The translations under genes and the position numbers were made by a program. Shown piece after piece: positions 35,705 through 48,249 of a stretch of DNA of 64,000 nt (the first letter of the stretch is position 1; each line of letters opens with the position of its first letter). The notes beneath the pieces are model-generated. The model was not told the origin of the DNA. It searched no databases and worked only from the letters and a program-made list of their open reading frames with translations. The DNA is from Lepiota brunneoincarnata (taxonomy: Eukaryota; Basidiomycota; Agaricomycetes; Agaricales; Agaricaceae), in NCBI GenBank assembly GCA_023014365.1, contig JAEBUN010000002.1, positions 3,658,001-3,722,000 of the forward strand, in the 5' to 3' direction.

Positions 35705-36375
35705 TCTCCATTTTTCGCTATGGGATTCATAATCGCCTAAGCCCCATCTCCTAGTTCCAGAGATTGAAATTTATTGTAGGTACCTAAACATGTGTAACGT
35801 CTCGGGGGAGGTTCAAAAGAAAACATTTCCGTTATTTTCATTGTCAAATCGTGACCTCCGAGGAACAAATGATTTCAACAAGTGATGCACCAACAAGCCT
35901 AGGAGAAGAACAACCATGAACAAAAGAGAGAGATGCACAGTACATATTTCGGTGGCAACATGTGGTAAGGACGACCGCCCGAGAGCGGACTGATGACCCT
36001 ATTGTGAGGCACAAAAAGTTATCCATGAACGTGTGAGCGTGTATCATATCCTTATTCGCATTTCGAACCTAGCCAAGTCGACCAGTGGTGAAACCGCTCA
36101 CTAGGGGGATGGGAATAGAGCGATAAGAGCATGTGTTTCAATAATCATGTTTCAAAGGCCTCGGCGATGTTTGGGGTACTGAGTGTATGGGTGGGGGTCG
36201 GTGGGAGCGGGGTCTACCGGAACGCAGACACGAACGCTTGTTTTTGAGGCTGATACTTGGGCTAGGGCAAGACGGATAGTGAACGTGGAATAGCTAGTTT
36301 CACCAAACTTGGACAAAATGTGGATGTCTGGCGCATGGGCTCCGATCGGAACGGTTTCCCAAACAAACAATACAG
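35705..36375. other. intergenic between convergent NLR genes
   Basis: 3' flanks of two convergent genes. The stretch at about 35795-35860 resembles 4608-4665 and 19110-19170 in block A (shared TTCAAAAGAAAAC...TTCATT pattern), consistent with block A having followed an NLR gene. Nothing else is seen. Confidence 0.4.
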
Positions 36376-38702
36376 TTAAAAAAATCTCTCCAGGACCTCT
36401 TTCTGGTGTAGGTCCAGTGCCTCCGGCAAGTCAATAGTGTAAAATTCGGCATAGTATTCGAGCTTGCGGTCGAACTCCCAATACCAGAGGACTCCTTGGT
36501 CGCCTCGGCCGCGAGTGTACAAACCCGAGCGCTTGGGTCCTTGACGCCATAGTTTTTGAGAAAACGCCTTAAACCTGGAGGTGACGGAAGGTTGATATGG
36601 TGTGATGATGCCCAATGCCTTGAAACGTTTGACTCCCTGTAGGTGACGTAAGACAATTACTTGAAGGCCGGAACACAGCGACCGGTTATTGCTTACCTGC
36701 AAAAATGCAACGGGATGGAAGTCCCTGAAGTCGGCCGACGAGACTCGGTAACCAACAGTGGTTCGATCAACGTGTTCATCCCAACCTCCATTAAAATAAA
36801 ACCCCTTTGCTGGCACATCGTTCCAACCTTCTGTGAGAACGTGCCTGCATAAACCTAGCAAGAACTTGCGGTAGTCGAGATCCTTGAGTTTCTGTAAGAA
36901 ACCCAGCGAGTCCGAATTACCCGGTCGAAGGTACTTAAAGAGGTCGCTTATTGACGCATCGAAAACAATGTCTTTCAAAAGAGAATTGCCATACTCGCTT
37001 GACAGAGGCCAAGAGAGTGAGGCAGCTGTATTTGGCAGTTCGGGTGCTGGAATAAGGCCTATGGTATACATGTCAATCATTGTGCAGCAAGGCGAGGTGG
37101 GGCTAGGAAATTTCATACATAAACCTTGGAGCGCATAGCTCTGTGCAAGTTTTAAATGAAGCTCGAGGCGGCGATCGAGTAGGTTCTGGCGTACTACCGG
37201 CGAGGTGGTACAGAATTTGGTCAACGAACGGGCAGGGTCAGCGAGGAAGTCAGAGAATGACTTGTGGTAAAACCCAACAACACCCAACTCCTCTCCAGGT
37301 CCGCGGGCCAGAAATGTAAAACGGGAGGCCAGGGTATTTTGATCGTAGCCCTGGTGTTCTTCATAATAGTAGGGACGTGAGATATCAATGTCTTCTGGAG
37401 GCTCAAAAGATTTTTGGTTGCTCTGGAAATAAAGGACCGCAGAAAGCTGGTCACAGATAGCGCCGAAGTCGTGCTTGGAGAATCCAAGTCCGTTGCATAG
37501 TGTGGCTACATTCCCGTGCTCCTCGCTAATGGCGGCTAACAAGACAATTGTGGATGAAAGTAGATGAGCAGGGATACGCTGTATGATGAGCGTGTACAAA
37601 GCGTCGAGCTGGGAAAACGGTGAGGTAGTAGAGTCTGGCATGGGCTGCGAAGCCGCATCAAGAACCATACGCAGTGGTTCCTCCAACCCAACTGAGGGGT
37701 AGTGTTCAATGAATCGAAGTGCAGCCGAGGGATAGGCGTAAAACCCTGCCGAAGCGTCCACGAGCTTCTCCATGTCTTCGCTTGAGGGCCATGTTGAAGA
37801 CAATGAGAGGCGGCGACGTCGAAGGATATCCTTGAATTTGCCCTCAAGGTAGAACCTGATTTCTCCATCAATGTCGCGAGAGATGGAGAGAAGAACCAAG
37901 CGACAAAGGGGAGCAATATTCTTCAAAGAGAATGTGTCCTCGATATTCACTTCAGGACGGCTGAAGAAAGCCCAACGGAAAGGAGTGGTGCGCTCGCGAA
38001 CGGATGCTGCAACGATCTCGACGATTTCTGACTGAGCGTCTTTGCTTTTGCATTCGTCGAGACCATCGATGAACAACACCCTCATCGGTACTCCTTCGCC
38101 TCTTTCGTTCAGCTGCCGAAGTGGCTCAACAATGAGGGCCTTGAACTGAGATCCCATTGCCTTCTTGACAATGGCCCTGTCTCGGCGAATGCGTTCATCG
38201 AGAATGTCCTGATAAACGGGAAGCTCTGTGGAAAGTTGGTACGCCAGGGTGGTGAAGAAACGTGTGTGGTCGTCACGCCCATTGATAGAGAAGAAGAATG
38301 CGGCACCAAGTTGGCCAGTCTCCTTCACTCTCTCTGCGCAAGTCTGGGCGATGGCTGACTTGCCAACTCCGGCAGGCCCTTTCATCCAAAAAATCGATGG
38401 AGACTGGTCCAAACCGCCAGCGGCAGTTGCCCAGTGAGTGATGTCCTCGATATATTGCTCGCGAGTTCCGGGAGAGCAAGAAGGCGCGTACTTGCGTGCT
38501 TCTGCATCAATCGCTGCGTCGGGAACGGTCGCCTCAAAGAGGATGTCGATGCCTGACAAAAGGATGAGCTGGGTGTTCCGATCTTTGACTGAGCTGCCCC
38601 ACCAGCGCCCGGCCCCCCATGAACGTTGGTAACGTTGATGCTTGAATCCGTAAACTGACCACCATTTATTGTCGTGTTCTGTGCTTTTGAGAAGAGGGGC
38701 AT
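36376..38702 (-). CDS. NACHT-domain NLR-like protein, 738 residues
   Basis: Three exons, 38603-38702, 36697-38552 and 36376-36636 (introns of 50 and 60 bp), total 2217 nt without a break. The start at 38702 begins MPLFSKAQNTTINGGQF, a short N-terminal motif shared with other NACHT genes here. The longer open frame beginning at 38817 is rejected because the spliced start gives the family pattern GAGIDILFEATVP. The NACHT part has Walker A GPAGVGKS (about residues 92-99), then LGAAFFFSINGRDD, Walker B VLFIDGLDEC (about 192-201), and AFFSRPE. The remaining about 500 residues have helical winged-helix-like features (FYHKSFSDFL) but no WD40, TPR or ankyrin repeats. It ends QKEVLERFF. A regulatory STAND NTPase is the likely role; ligand unknown. 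Confidence 0.85.
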
Positions 38703-38859
38703 GACTACGATTATAATGTGAGCGGGTGAAACAGACGATTGTGATGTAGATGAGGGACGAACCAGTGAGAGCGGGATTTGAACCTAAGTTTGAAGTGGGC
38801 GTCAAAGGGAACGCCACGAGGCCCAGGACCGGAATGTTCCTGTGCGTTTAAGTGCTTTT

Positions 38860-39419
38860 ATATCATCTGTGAGTGGTAAGCACTCAACACAGCGAGAAAT
38901 CTGGTGAAGGTCAACGATCGGAATGCACAAACATTGAGGTCGAATGATAATGACATATATACCGTGCTTTTAGATATCTGGTTAAGCCACCCAACAGGAT
39001 CACTCCCCCGTTCTTCCATCGACCATGCGGGCTTGGGCGCCATCACGCAGAGTCTGGGAGTAAGTATATAATTACTCAGGAAAACACCAAAAAGAGGATG
39101 GAAGATAAAGCATTCCGGGCACAAATCTCACACTTTTCGCCCAAGCTGCAAAACACTGAGGGCAGCGTTTCGCTCACCGGGTTGGGATTAAGCGATATCT
39201 AGCACTCCGTACAGGTCTTCACGTTTCCGTGAAACATACCTCGTCACCGATACAAATGGTGGGCGGCGGTAACGCTTCCCCGAGCTAGGTTGAAATGATG
39301 GCCCTGGTGTGAAAGTTTTTGTAGGTTTTTTGTTCCAAAATGGCAACTTACTGAGGTCAGAGTGGTGCACGGACTGCCGGAAAACAAAGATCACCTAGCT
39401 GAGCGTTCAACAGAGATTC
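38860..39419. other. intergenic, nothing recognised
   Basis: The upstream flank of the NACHT gene on the minus strand. I see no gene or repeat that I can support. Confidence 0.35.
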
Positions 39420-39790
39420 AAACCGAGAGCTGAAACCCTGGTCGAGTGTGATTGTCTTGTTGGTGACATCAACGTGGATTTCATCGCACGTTCTGAGTCT
39501 ATGGCTAAGTTCCCTACTCTCATTTCAACTCCACAGACCAATCTTCTACTCAAGCCCCGTACAAGCCAAGCGAGCTATAAATGCCCCGTCCTGCCCATGA
39601 ATGGAGCTCTTATAGCCGCACCCCAATGTTCTCTACAAACACATTCCGTGGCATCCTGATCGAATGATTGGCAGGGACAAAGAAAATCCCAAGGTTATTG
39701 AAACATTGCTCAATCACGCGCTCCCGAGGACGGGCGGGATGGGGAATACCACACTTGCTCTTACCGCCCTACGCGACACAGTATCGAGCA
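39420..39790 (+). pseudogene. relic of the NB-ARC NLR P-loop region
   Basis: Aligns with about 33425-33800 of the intact NLR. The pieces DFIARSESMAK, TNLLLKPR and, near 39735, GGMGNTTLALTALRD correspond to NTDFVVRSEL, TDLLLKLR and GGMGKTTLALT. Frames are broken, and the P-loop lysine is asparagine here. No Walker B or TPR follows. It is a decayed fragment, showing that copies of this NLR family spread beyond the tandem block. Confidence 0.65.
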
Positions 39791-39930
39791 TGATTGCTAT
39801 TTCACTCCAATCGCCGAGGGTGTTGAGGTCTTAAAAGAGGTTATTGGTCAATGTGGCAAAAGCTTCAGAGTGGCCAGAAGGTCATCAACGAATGAGCATA
39901 AGCTGAGCTCGGCCTCTACACACATGAGAA

Positions 39931-41190
39931 CTATTGAAGAGTACTCTCAGGCGGCGGAGGTGGATTAGTTGCGGTCACAGGGAGAACAGCATTGTTGGTT
40001 ATTGCCTCCATCCTGCGGCGCAGGCGCTCGTAGCCAACAGTTCCAAGTTTCGTGGTTCATGAAAAAAGTTGCGTTCTTCCCAAGGAGCTTCCTTCAAGTC
40101 TATCAGTGACGTTAGGATCACTGGGATGTTGCAAATGATTAAGGCGATGTTATTCTGTCGAAATCAGTCACCGGGTTTAGTAAGTTATATGGAAGTCTCA
40201 CCTCTATTATTGCGGTGTAGAGAACCTTAATGTGACCAACTTTGAAAATCTCGATCGCGTGAGCTAGTCCTACTAGTGATGTGACGATACAGGTGGAGAA
40301 TATGAGGATGAGGCGATGGCGCAGTTCCCGGTCGCTGAGTATCATGAGGAGACGTGTTGGGACGTACAATAGTATGCCATCGGATAGGATGTCAGCTGAG
40401 ACCATACGGAGGTCAGTGAATCGAGTGGAGAGGGCTCGGATTCGGAGGGCCGCGCACCTATTATCTGACAAATAGCATTTGAGCTGTCCAGGACGCATTG
40501 AGGGACCGCTGTTGATTTCCAGGGCGTTTTCGGGGCGCAGGTGAGGAAACATTGGAGGATGAGGAGGATAGGGATGATGATGAATGCACATGCGACGCAT
40601 TTGAGCCTGAGTTGATAATCTGGGAAGGGGTTGATGCGGATTAACGAAAATAAGATAGAGAGTCGCGCGGACCTGTGTAGAGTAAATATATGCCAGAGAT
40701 GCATTATGTGGTTAATACTCGCCAGATTATAGAGAAGAATGTCACTGCGATAATATAATAGCGGGTGACTCCAATGCTCGAGCCAGGTCCTGTTCGGGCG
40801 TCGATAGTGGGTCTACCACGGATGCGATGATTTCGTACTTGGGGTTATGAAGACGGCAGCGATTTGAACGACGAGGGCGAGGAGGGAGAAGAGGGCGGCT
40901 GCCTTGAATTGGGGTCAGTGGGATGATGCGGTGAACAGGCGGGCGGCGTTAGACGCTCACATCATCAACCCAAACCCTTTTCCTCCGAATGAGCATGCGG
41001 TAGAGTGTTGATAGAATGGCAACTGAGGAGCATGCGACGGATGTCACTGGGAGGAGCGACCGTATGAATACGTCGGATAGGAGAGGGGGGGTGGTTGGTC
41101 GTGGCTCACCTCTCACTTGGACCAGAGGGTCATGAAGGTTCAACATCCAGCGGGTCTCAAGATGGCTGAGACTGCCTGGGATTAAGTACA
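39931..41190 (-). CDS. fungal rhodopsin-like integral membrane protein
   Basis: Multi-exon membrane protein of the kind common in Agaricomycetes (fungal rhodopsin domain type, unrelated to photoreception as far as known). Pieces in order on the minus strand: ILSTLYRMLIRRKRVWVDD; AAALFSLLALVVQIAAVF; ITGVTRYY-like and IIAVTFFSIIWR; ARLSILFSLIRI; AFIIIPILLILQCFL; VPQCVLDSSNAICQI; ADILSDGILLYVPTRLLM; HRLILIFSTCIVTSLVGLAHA; NIALIICNIPVILTSLI; and a proline-rich tail with stop at 39931-39933. Start and several splice sites are uncertain, and the join near 40670 does not keep frame in my model. The gene may be damaged or hold an intron I placed wrongly. Confidence 0.55.
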
Positions 41191-42403
41191 CATGCAGCTG
41201 AAGGTTGTTCGTTACGCCATTTGGAGAAATTAAGAGAACTATATTTTTAGTGGTGACTATCGTGGAAAACAGACTCCGGCAATGGATACCTGGTGGTCTG
41301 GACCGCTAGCTAATCCGTAGTACGGGTTCAAGGAAGCAAGGGCAAGCTAAGGCTGAAGCAGAAGTTTTTAACGCAGCGCAAGGATTGGGTGGAAACGAAG
41401 ATGAGGTTATTTCATGAATGCAGCTGGGAAAGGTTCTGTCAAACACGGTGTGGGATTGGGAGCGGTTCCTGGTTAGAGATTTCACCGCCATGATTGATTG
41501 ATTAGCTCTCTAGCCACTTGTTGAGTGCACACATCCCGTATGAAGGTGGCAACAACCTGTCCAATGTCAACCAAGGGCGTTCACCGACAAGGAATGATGC
41601 AAAGGGCATGTGTGTGACAGCAACCATGTGACAGATCACGGAGTCACAGATGTTGGTGTCACACGGGCAATCTTCGAGGGCAGAGTGTGCACAAAACGAT
41701 TCTCTTTTCTCTTGCTTTCGACGCCCATAACGACTAGAATCTCTGTCAGGACCTCTCTTCAGGCGGTCCAGCATGCGCCCGCACTTGCCCGATTTTTTTT
41801 CGCTCAATTTTTCTCCATCACCGATGTCCTCTTCCTGGGCTACTGGCGTTCGGACTGGCGCCGAATTTCAGGATGGCAAACGATGCGGAAGGTGGGTGGA
41901 GGGGAGGGGGCGGATGAGGGGAGGTTGACCAACCACCGCCTTCCACGAGGTCACCGACAAATATGCACAAACAAAAGGGGGTGGTAACCACCGTGTGGGT
42001 AGAACACAGAGAGCGACCATCCTCGCCGTGGCTAGCGAGCTTCGTCACTGTCTTGCACGGTGACGAGGGTCTGGCTGTCCTGCGGAGAGGAGACGGAACA
42101 AGGGTGACGGTATGCACCAAACATGTACAAACAAGCACCGCCACCTGTTTGGACTCGTCCCCTCTTTGCTTTGTCCTCCAAGTGAACATAACAAAGCCTG
42201 TTGTGCCCCCCTTCGCCGACAGCGACGACGAGCCGGAATCTACTTGGCGCGCGCGCATACTCTGCATATACGACGCTCTCTTCTAGTGGTGACGGTGTCA
42301 CTTGTTGATGCCGAGCCCCCACTCGACGCTTTTGGAAGCCTCTCATCCGTCGCCACCGGTCACTCACGAGCGTGCTCACACAACACCTCTTACCATCAAG
42401 ATC
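41191..42403. other. intergenic / 5' region of the ATAD2 gene
   Basis: Open frames on both strands overlap each other (for example 41610-41987 plus and 41818-42267 minus) and lack recognisable motifs, so I annotate none. The region borders the conserved island. Confidence 0.4.
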
Positions 42404-45400
42404 ATGCCCGTCCTGACGCGAAACAGGACAAAGTCTGACAGCTTAGGCCCTTCGGGGTCCGAGTACAATGCAAGCGAGAGGTCTTCAGCTGGTCGGGAGA
42501 TGGAGGTGGGGGAGGAGGGACAACCTGCCTATGCCGTATCACAGAGGGGGCGAAAGGTTAGGCAGGTTGTTTACGATGAGGGCTCCGATGAGTCCGACGG
42601 AGAGAACGTGAATGATACCCGTCGGTCACGGGAGGCGAAAGGTTTATTTGATGACGACGTCCAAGTGAAGGGTCCCTCACCTCGGGGTGACGACGACGAC
42701 GACGACGACGAACAACCCCGACGCCTTTCAAGCAGACGCTCCACACGCAATCTTTCTGGCTTTGTGATCGATGATGAAGAGGACAAGGGAGATGACTCAG
42801 CAGGTTATTCACTGCGCAAGAGGACAAGAAGCGCCAGCGCGCCCAAGAAGAATGGCAATACATCTTCTCAGCAGCGTTCTACCAGAGAAAGTCGTTATAC
42901 TGCTCGCCTGAGGCTTCGTGAGAGGCCGAAAGAGGAGGACGACCAGTACATCGATGAGGAGCCTTCCTCCGCGGATGCCGATGGGTCTGTGGATGAGGGC
43001 GAGGAAGCCATGGGCACCTCTGACCTTGACCTTGAGATTGAACGTGAACCCGAGCCCGAGCCTGATCAGGAAGAGGACGTTGACCACGACGGGAAACCAT
43101 ATGCGCTTCGGCAGCGTCAGAAGATCAACTATGCCATTCCTCCCCCACTCGAGGAGATGCCGAGGCCACCACCAAAAGCCAGCACTAACCGCAATGGTGG
43201 AGGCCGCAGCGGACATGGGAAGAATAGAAAAGGGCCTGGTTGGAGTGCCAGCGGCGCAGAGCTGGGTCGGTGGATGGGAATGGGTGGCGATGATTCAGTA
43301 CGTCTCTATTGTTGCTCTACCCCTATTTTACACTCAACTTCTTTAGGATTCTGACTTCCCGACGAGAACGCCCCGAAAACAACCTTTCGGTCAACTGGGA
43401 CCCTTTGGGGGCGCAGTGGCCGCCGGAGGCATGTTGCCTGGCGACCTGGCTGCCGGGACACCATCCAACTTGGGTAAGATTGGTGATGCAGGTATGGATA
43501 TGCTTCAACACTATGTGCGCATGTATTGAAGCTGGATCCAGCCCTGGCCGACGCTGATCCGCTCGGAGTAAACCAGAACGTAACTTTCGATGAAGTGGGT
43601 GGTCTTGATGATCGTCAGTTAATTTCCGATATCGTATAGTTCCCCGCTCACGTATTCTTTAGACATCCACTCCCTAAAAGAGATGACACTCCTGCCATTA
43701 CTTTATCCCGAAGTTTTCCAGCAATTTAATGTGACTCCCCCTCGTGGCGTACTGTTCCACGGACCCCCTGGGACCGGTAAGACCTTGCTCGCAAGAGCAC
43801 TTGCAGCTAGCTGTCGTTCCAATGGACGGTCGATATGTGAGCACTTCGTTTCGACCCCTTGCAAATTCTGACATCAAGATTCTTCAGCCTTCTTTATGCG
43901 CAAAGGCGCTGATTGCTTGTCAAAGTGGGTTGGAGAAGCTGAAAGGCAACTCCGTCTACTGTTCGAGGAGGCTAAAAACTCTCAACCCTCCATCATTTTC
44001 TTTGACGAGATTGACGGTCTAGCGCCCGTGCGATCCTCCAAACAGGATCAGATCCATGCCTCCATCGTGAGCACATTGCTTGCGTTGATGGACGGAATGG
44101 ATGGACGCGGCCAAGTTGTAGTTATCGGGGCAACCAATCGCCCCGATGCTATTGATCCTGCCTTGCGACGACCTGGACGATTTGACCGTGAATTCTACTT
44201 CCCGCTTCCGGGTCTACAAGCCAGAGAAAAGATCCTTTCGATCATGACTAAAGGGTGGCAAGGCTGGCGTGAAGATGAAGGGGAAACCGCGAAGGAACGA
44301 TTACAGGGCCTAGCCAAACTCACAAAGGGCTATGGTGGTGCCGATCTAAGGGTTTGTTTCTCCCTGAAGCAATTTCTCCTGCTTCTGATTGTTAATTTCT
44401 ATAGGCTCTGTGCACGGAAGCAGCCCTTAACGCCGTTCAACGCAGATATCCCCAAATATACAAGTCGACTGAGCGGCTGTTGCTCAAACCTGAGACGATC
44501 GGCGTTCAGCTAAGAGACTTCATGATTTCAATCAAGAGTGCGTTTCTTAAGAGTACTGGCGAGGTCTCGTAATAATAGTGCTCGAGATAGAAATCGTCCC
44601 ATCATCTGCTAGGTCCTCTTCATCAGCCGCGACACCTTTGCCCCAACAGTTTGTTCCTCTTCTTGGAGAAACCCTAGAAAAAGTTAAATCTGTCATTGAT
44701 CGTGTGCTGCCCTTGGAGAAGAAATTGAACGCTTTGGAGGAGGCTGAGTATGAGGACGAAGGGGGAGACGATGGTGCTTTGGATCGGGAGATGTTTTCAC
44801 AGTGTACGTCATCATCACTAGCAAATAACTTGTTTATATTCATTACGAATGACCCGTATAGCCATGCAAACATTACGTGTTTATCGACCCCGCATTATTG
44901 TCCACGGGTCTGCAGGGATGGGCCAAGCATATGTCGGTGCCGCCGCACTCCATCATCTCGAAGGCTACCACATTCAAACCCTGGAACTTGGTACCCTTTT
45001 AGGTGACTCCACGCGGGTGTGTTGCTCTACTTCCATATCTGATATCTTGCAATCTCAAACTCTTCTTAGACGGTTGAAGCTGCAATTGTACAACTTTTCG
45101 TGGAAGCTAAACGCCATCAACCATCGATCATATATATTCCATCTCTTATCGGCTGGTGTGCGACGGTGTCGGAAGCGTCACGTTCTACCGTCCGGGCTAT
45201 GCTGGATACGCTAGCGCCCACTGATCCCGTTCTTTTACTTGCCATCGTTGACGGGAGCTTTTCCGATCTGCCACGCGATGTCAAACAGTGGTTCGGACAC
45301 ACGAAGGATAACCGGGTAGCTATCTCTGCTTCCTATTGCCGGTCAGGCGCGAAGAGTTCTTTAAACCGCTCATCAACGATATTCGTCGACCTCCGAATCA

Positions 45401-47196
45401 GTTCCCCGATGGTGTGAAGAGGAAGAAGCGCGTACTTGAGGAACTGCCTATTGCACCGCCTCTGGAACCTCGAAAGCCTACCGCGACGGAGCTGTCGATG
45501 CAGGTGGAGAACGACCAGCGCACCATCACTCTTCTCAAATATCGCTTGGGACCAATCTTGACAGAACTTAAGCGCAAGTTTAAGCGGTTCACTAAGCGCG
45601 CCTCCGTGAGTGCCTACTACGCGTCTTGTTTCTGCGCCATTTTCCTAATTAGGTAATAGGCGGAATACAATTATGAATTCTCCGATCCGCAGGTTGTGCA
45701 ACCTGCGCCGGAAGCTGCTGCTGTGACAACGACTACCACAACGACAACAACAACGGATGGTGACTGACGCGCAGGCTTCCCATGCCAATGGTGCTGTAGA
45801 GGTTGAGGTTGTAGACCAGGATCAACAACAGCAGGTCATTGTTAATGGTCACATGGACGCAGATGCTCCTGCACCTATGCCACCGCCAGCAGTTCGCTTG
45901 CACGATATCGATCTCGAGAAAATGCATGTGGACTTATACAAGGGTCGATATCTCACACCTCAAGACTTTCTTGACGACATCGAAAAGATTGTTTGGAACA
46001 CTCAGATACGTGCACGTGAAGACCCGGACCGGTTTTATAAAGCCCAGGCTATGCTTACTGCTGCACAAGTTAGCATTCAGGAGTTTGACCCCATTCTGCG
46101 TCTGGAATGCGAACGTATGGCGGTCCGGGAACGTCAGCGACGGGAGGAATACCGCAAGAACAAGGAGAAAGAGAAGGAAAAAGAGAAGGAGAAGGAGGAA
46201 GCTGCACTTGTTACCAGACGCAGCACACGAAATAGCGGGCAGACGTTGGAGATCTCGATCACGGATCCTGTGAAGCTTGAACGTAGGTTGAAGAGGCAGC
46301 GAGGAGGCAGTGCGGGAAGTTCTCAGGGAGAAGAGGAAGACCATGACAAAACCGGACAGGAAAGAGACTCTAAACGATCCAGGATGTCCACGGAAGAACG
46401 TGATGGCAATGGTTTTCTGGGTCCTACCAACCAGAATACACCTTCCCATGTGCCGCGAACTGTTCACTTTGCTGCGGAGGTTGTTGAACCAATCCAACCT
46501 CTACAATTGGCGGGCCACAATAGTCCAAATCGATTACCTACTCCGCTGGTTCCTGAATCCGACCAGATGGTTGTCGACCAACCCCGGCCTCGCTCCGGCT
46601 TTGACCCATCTCTGCTCAATCCTTTACCCCCATCTCAAAACATTTTCATCCATTCAAGTCGAACTGCTAGTCCCGTTATCGATGCAGCAATCCATCAATC
46701 TGCCTCAGGCGTCCCTCAGTCGTATAACCACATACTCAATCCTGCGCCCTCTTCCCAACTCAACTTCCCTTCCATGAACACGGACAACCCTTTCCTTGTA
46801 CCTCCAGTCACCAACCACGTCAATCCTCGTACGCCGTCACCTCGACCACATACACCCATCCGTCGAACGAGAACACCCGAGGTGCCCGTTGTTTGTGCTT
46901 CTCCTACGCCTACCCCGATGCCGATGGTCATTGAAAGAACGCCGTCTCCGCCGCACCCAGAGTTCCACGTTGATGAGACCTTGCTTGCGGAGCTGCACAG
47001 ACAACTCCGAGAAACCACAGCACCGCTAACGATTGAACAACTAGAACAACTGCGTGCGACTTGTCTGGGGAATGTTTGGCGTCACAGAACGGAATGGGAT
47101 CGTGATGCTCTTATTCGTGAGTTGCTTGGTGTTGTGAAGGAGTCTGTGGAGGAGGTTAATGACCTTGAGTGGAATTCATCCGATGATGCGCTTTGA
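42404..47196 (+). CDS. ATAD2/Yta7-type AAA ATPase with bromodomain
   Basis: Nuclear chromatin-associated AAA ATPase that handles histone H3-H4 in the yeast and animal homologues. At least nine introns. The start [13 protein letters not shown] (42404) leads an acidic and basic low-complexity N-terminus with a run of seven Asp codons (about 42690). Then follow [31 protein letters not shown], Walker [10 protein letters not shown] (about 43760), [17 protein letters not shown], Walker [10 protein letters not shown] (about 43995), [25 protein letters not shown], a degenerate second AAA domain ([14 protein letters not shown], Lys lost) and RFKRFTKRA. The bromodomain region follows ([20 protein letters not shown], about 45930-46090), then a charged coiled stretch and a C-terminal [19 protein letters not shown] helix pair. 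I see no classic YN acetyl-lysine motif, as also noted for Yta7. One intron (about 45759-45798) would be only 40 bp. The frame appears to slip by one base near 45330-45340, in a conserved stretch. Confidence 0.9.
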
Positions 47197-47656
47197 TCAT
47201 CTTTTTTTTTCCCATTCACACTTGATCTCTCTTTTTCTCTTTTGCCCTCTTTCCCTGGAGTTAGTGCTCGAAAGTCGATCGTCGAAGTTCCTCCCCCTTT
47301 AATGTTTATTTTGCGCCCGATTCGACCGTTTATCTATTGTACTTTATGCCGTGCCACTGTTGTAGTTACCAGCAATACATTTTTATTCCGGCTAGACGTG
47401 GCTCATCGCTTCAGGGAGAGTAGGTGAAGATGAGGATCTCGTGTCTCTGAGGCTTAGGGTAGTTGAAGAGGGCTACTCTCCTATCCTGGACGGCTGGGCC
47501 TATGATATGAAGAAAATGACTGTATTCATTAAAAAAGTGAGTAACGTTCACAGTCCGCATAAAGTACGTGATAGACAGTTCGTGTAATAATACCTAGATG
47601 GACAATACAGAGACATACGAGTTTCAGCCTTGGACGTGGTGGACCCATCCACCGAT
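47197..47656. other. 3' flank of the ATAD2 gene
   Basis: A T-rich 3' untranslated-like region follows the stop (about 47200-47240). No gene is recognised up to the convergent alkyltransferase. Confidence 0.4.
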
Positions 47657-48245
47657 TCACCAACGGCAAGAGTTCACCTGAGACATAATATTCCCTCCCT
47701 GAAGCTTGAGCCCACCGAAAACAAGAGCCGAAAAGCCAAAAAGGCTCAATTCGGGACAGGACTCTTCAGTCGGTCTCCAGAGTACACTCTCCTTATCCAT
47801 GAGGAAACCACGGGCATCAACATGAGACGCCTTCCTGCTTCAAAAGAGCGATTTTCTTGTTGATTTCTACCTGCTTCCCACCGGGAGATTGGTTCGTTGT
47901 TGACGACTGTGGCTTTTGCCTCCCGGCCCACTCGCCGAAGAAGCCGCCGATGAAGAGGTTTGACGCGACGATGCGGTGGCATGGGATGTAGGGAGCAAAA
48001 GGGTTGGTTCTGAGCGCGTTTCCGGCTTGAACGAGGGGGGGGGAGTGGTGATGGTAGAAGTGGAGGATTAATGGGTGAACTGGTGGGAGCGAGAAGATGA
48101 GGATGCTTACCGGATCGCGCGGAACCACCGACTTGTTGAGCGACGATCTTATATGTTGTAACTTTTCCCTTTGGGATTCCGAAGAGGAAGTCATAAACGT
48201 CCCATTGATATTGAGTTACTCTCTGGAATGGATCGGGGCTTAGGA
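47657..48245 (-). pseudogene. methylated-DNA--protein-cysteine methyltransferase, 5'-truncated
   Basis: DNA-repair alkyltransferase (MGMT/Ogt type) that moves O6-alkyl groups from guanine to its own Cys. Readable from high to low coordinates: VTQYQWDVYDFLFGIPKGKVTTYKIVAQQ-type text, an intron starting after GGSARS, then GNALRTNPFAPYIPCHRIVASN with the active-site PCHR, and FIGGFFGEW. At about 47819-47827 the frame slips by one base, after which DARGFLMDKESVLW continues the domain to a stop at 47657-47659. No start codon is found in frame upstream of VTQYQW. At about 48250 the DNA switches to sequence shared with the NACHT duplication (54890). So the 5' exon seems lost at a breakpoint. A functional protein from this locus is doubtful. 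Confidence 0.75.
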
Positions 48246-48249
48246 CGTG

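Noticed and set aside
38703..38817. Upstream extension of the 738-residue NACHT open frame
   Set aside because: The frame continues to 38817, but splicing a 50 bp intron (38553-38602) to the MPLFSKAQN exon gives the family N-terminus and an exact frame; the extension has no similarity.
42558..43216. Long antisense frames opposite the ATAD2 N-terminus
   Set aside because: Shadow frames of low-complexity acidic coding sequence (GAC repeats).
45934..46497. 187-codon minus-strand frame
   Set aside because: Antisense to the bromodomain exon; no independent motif.
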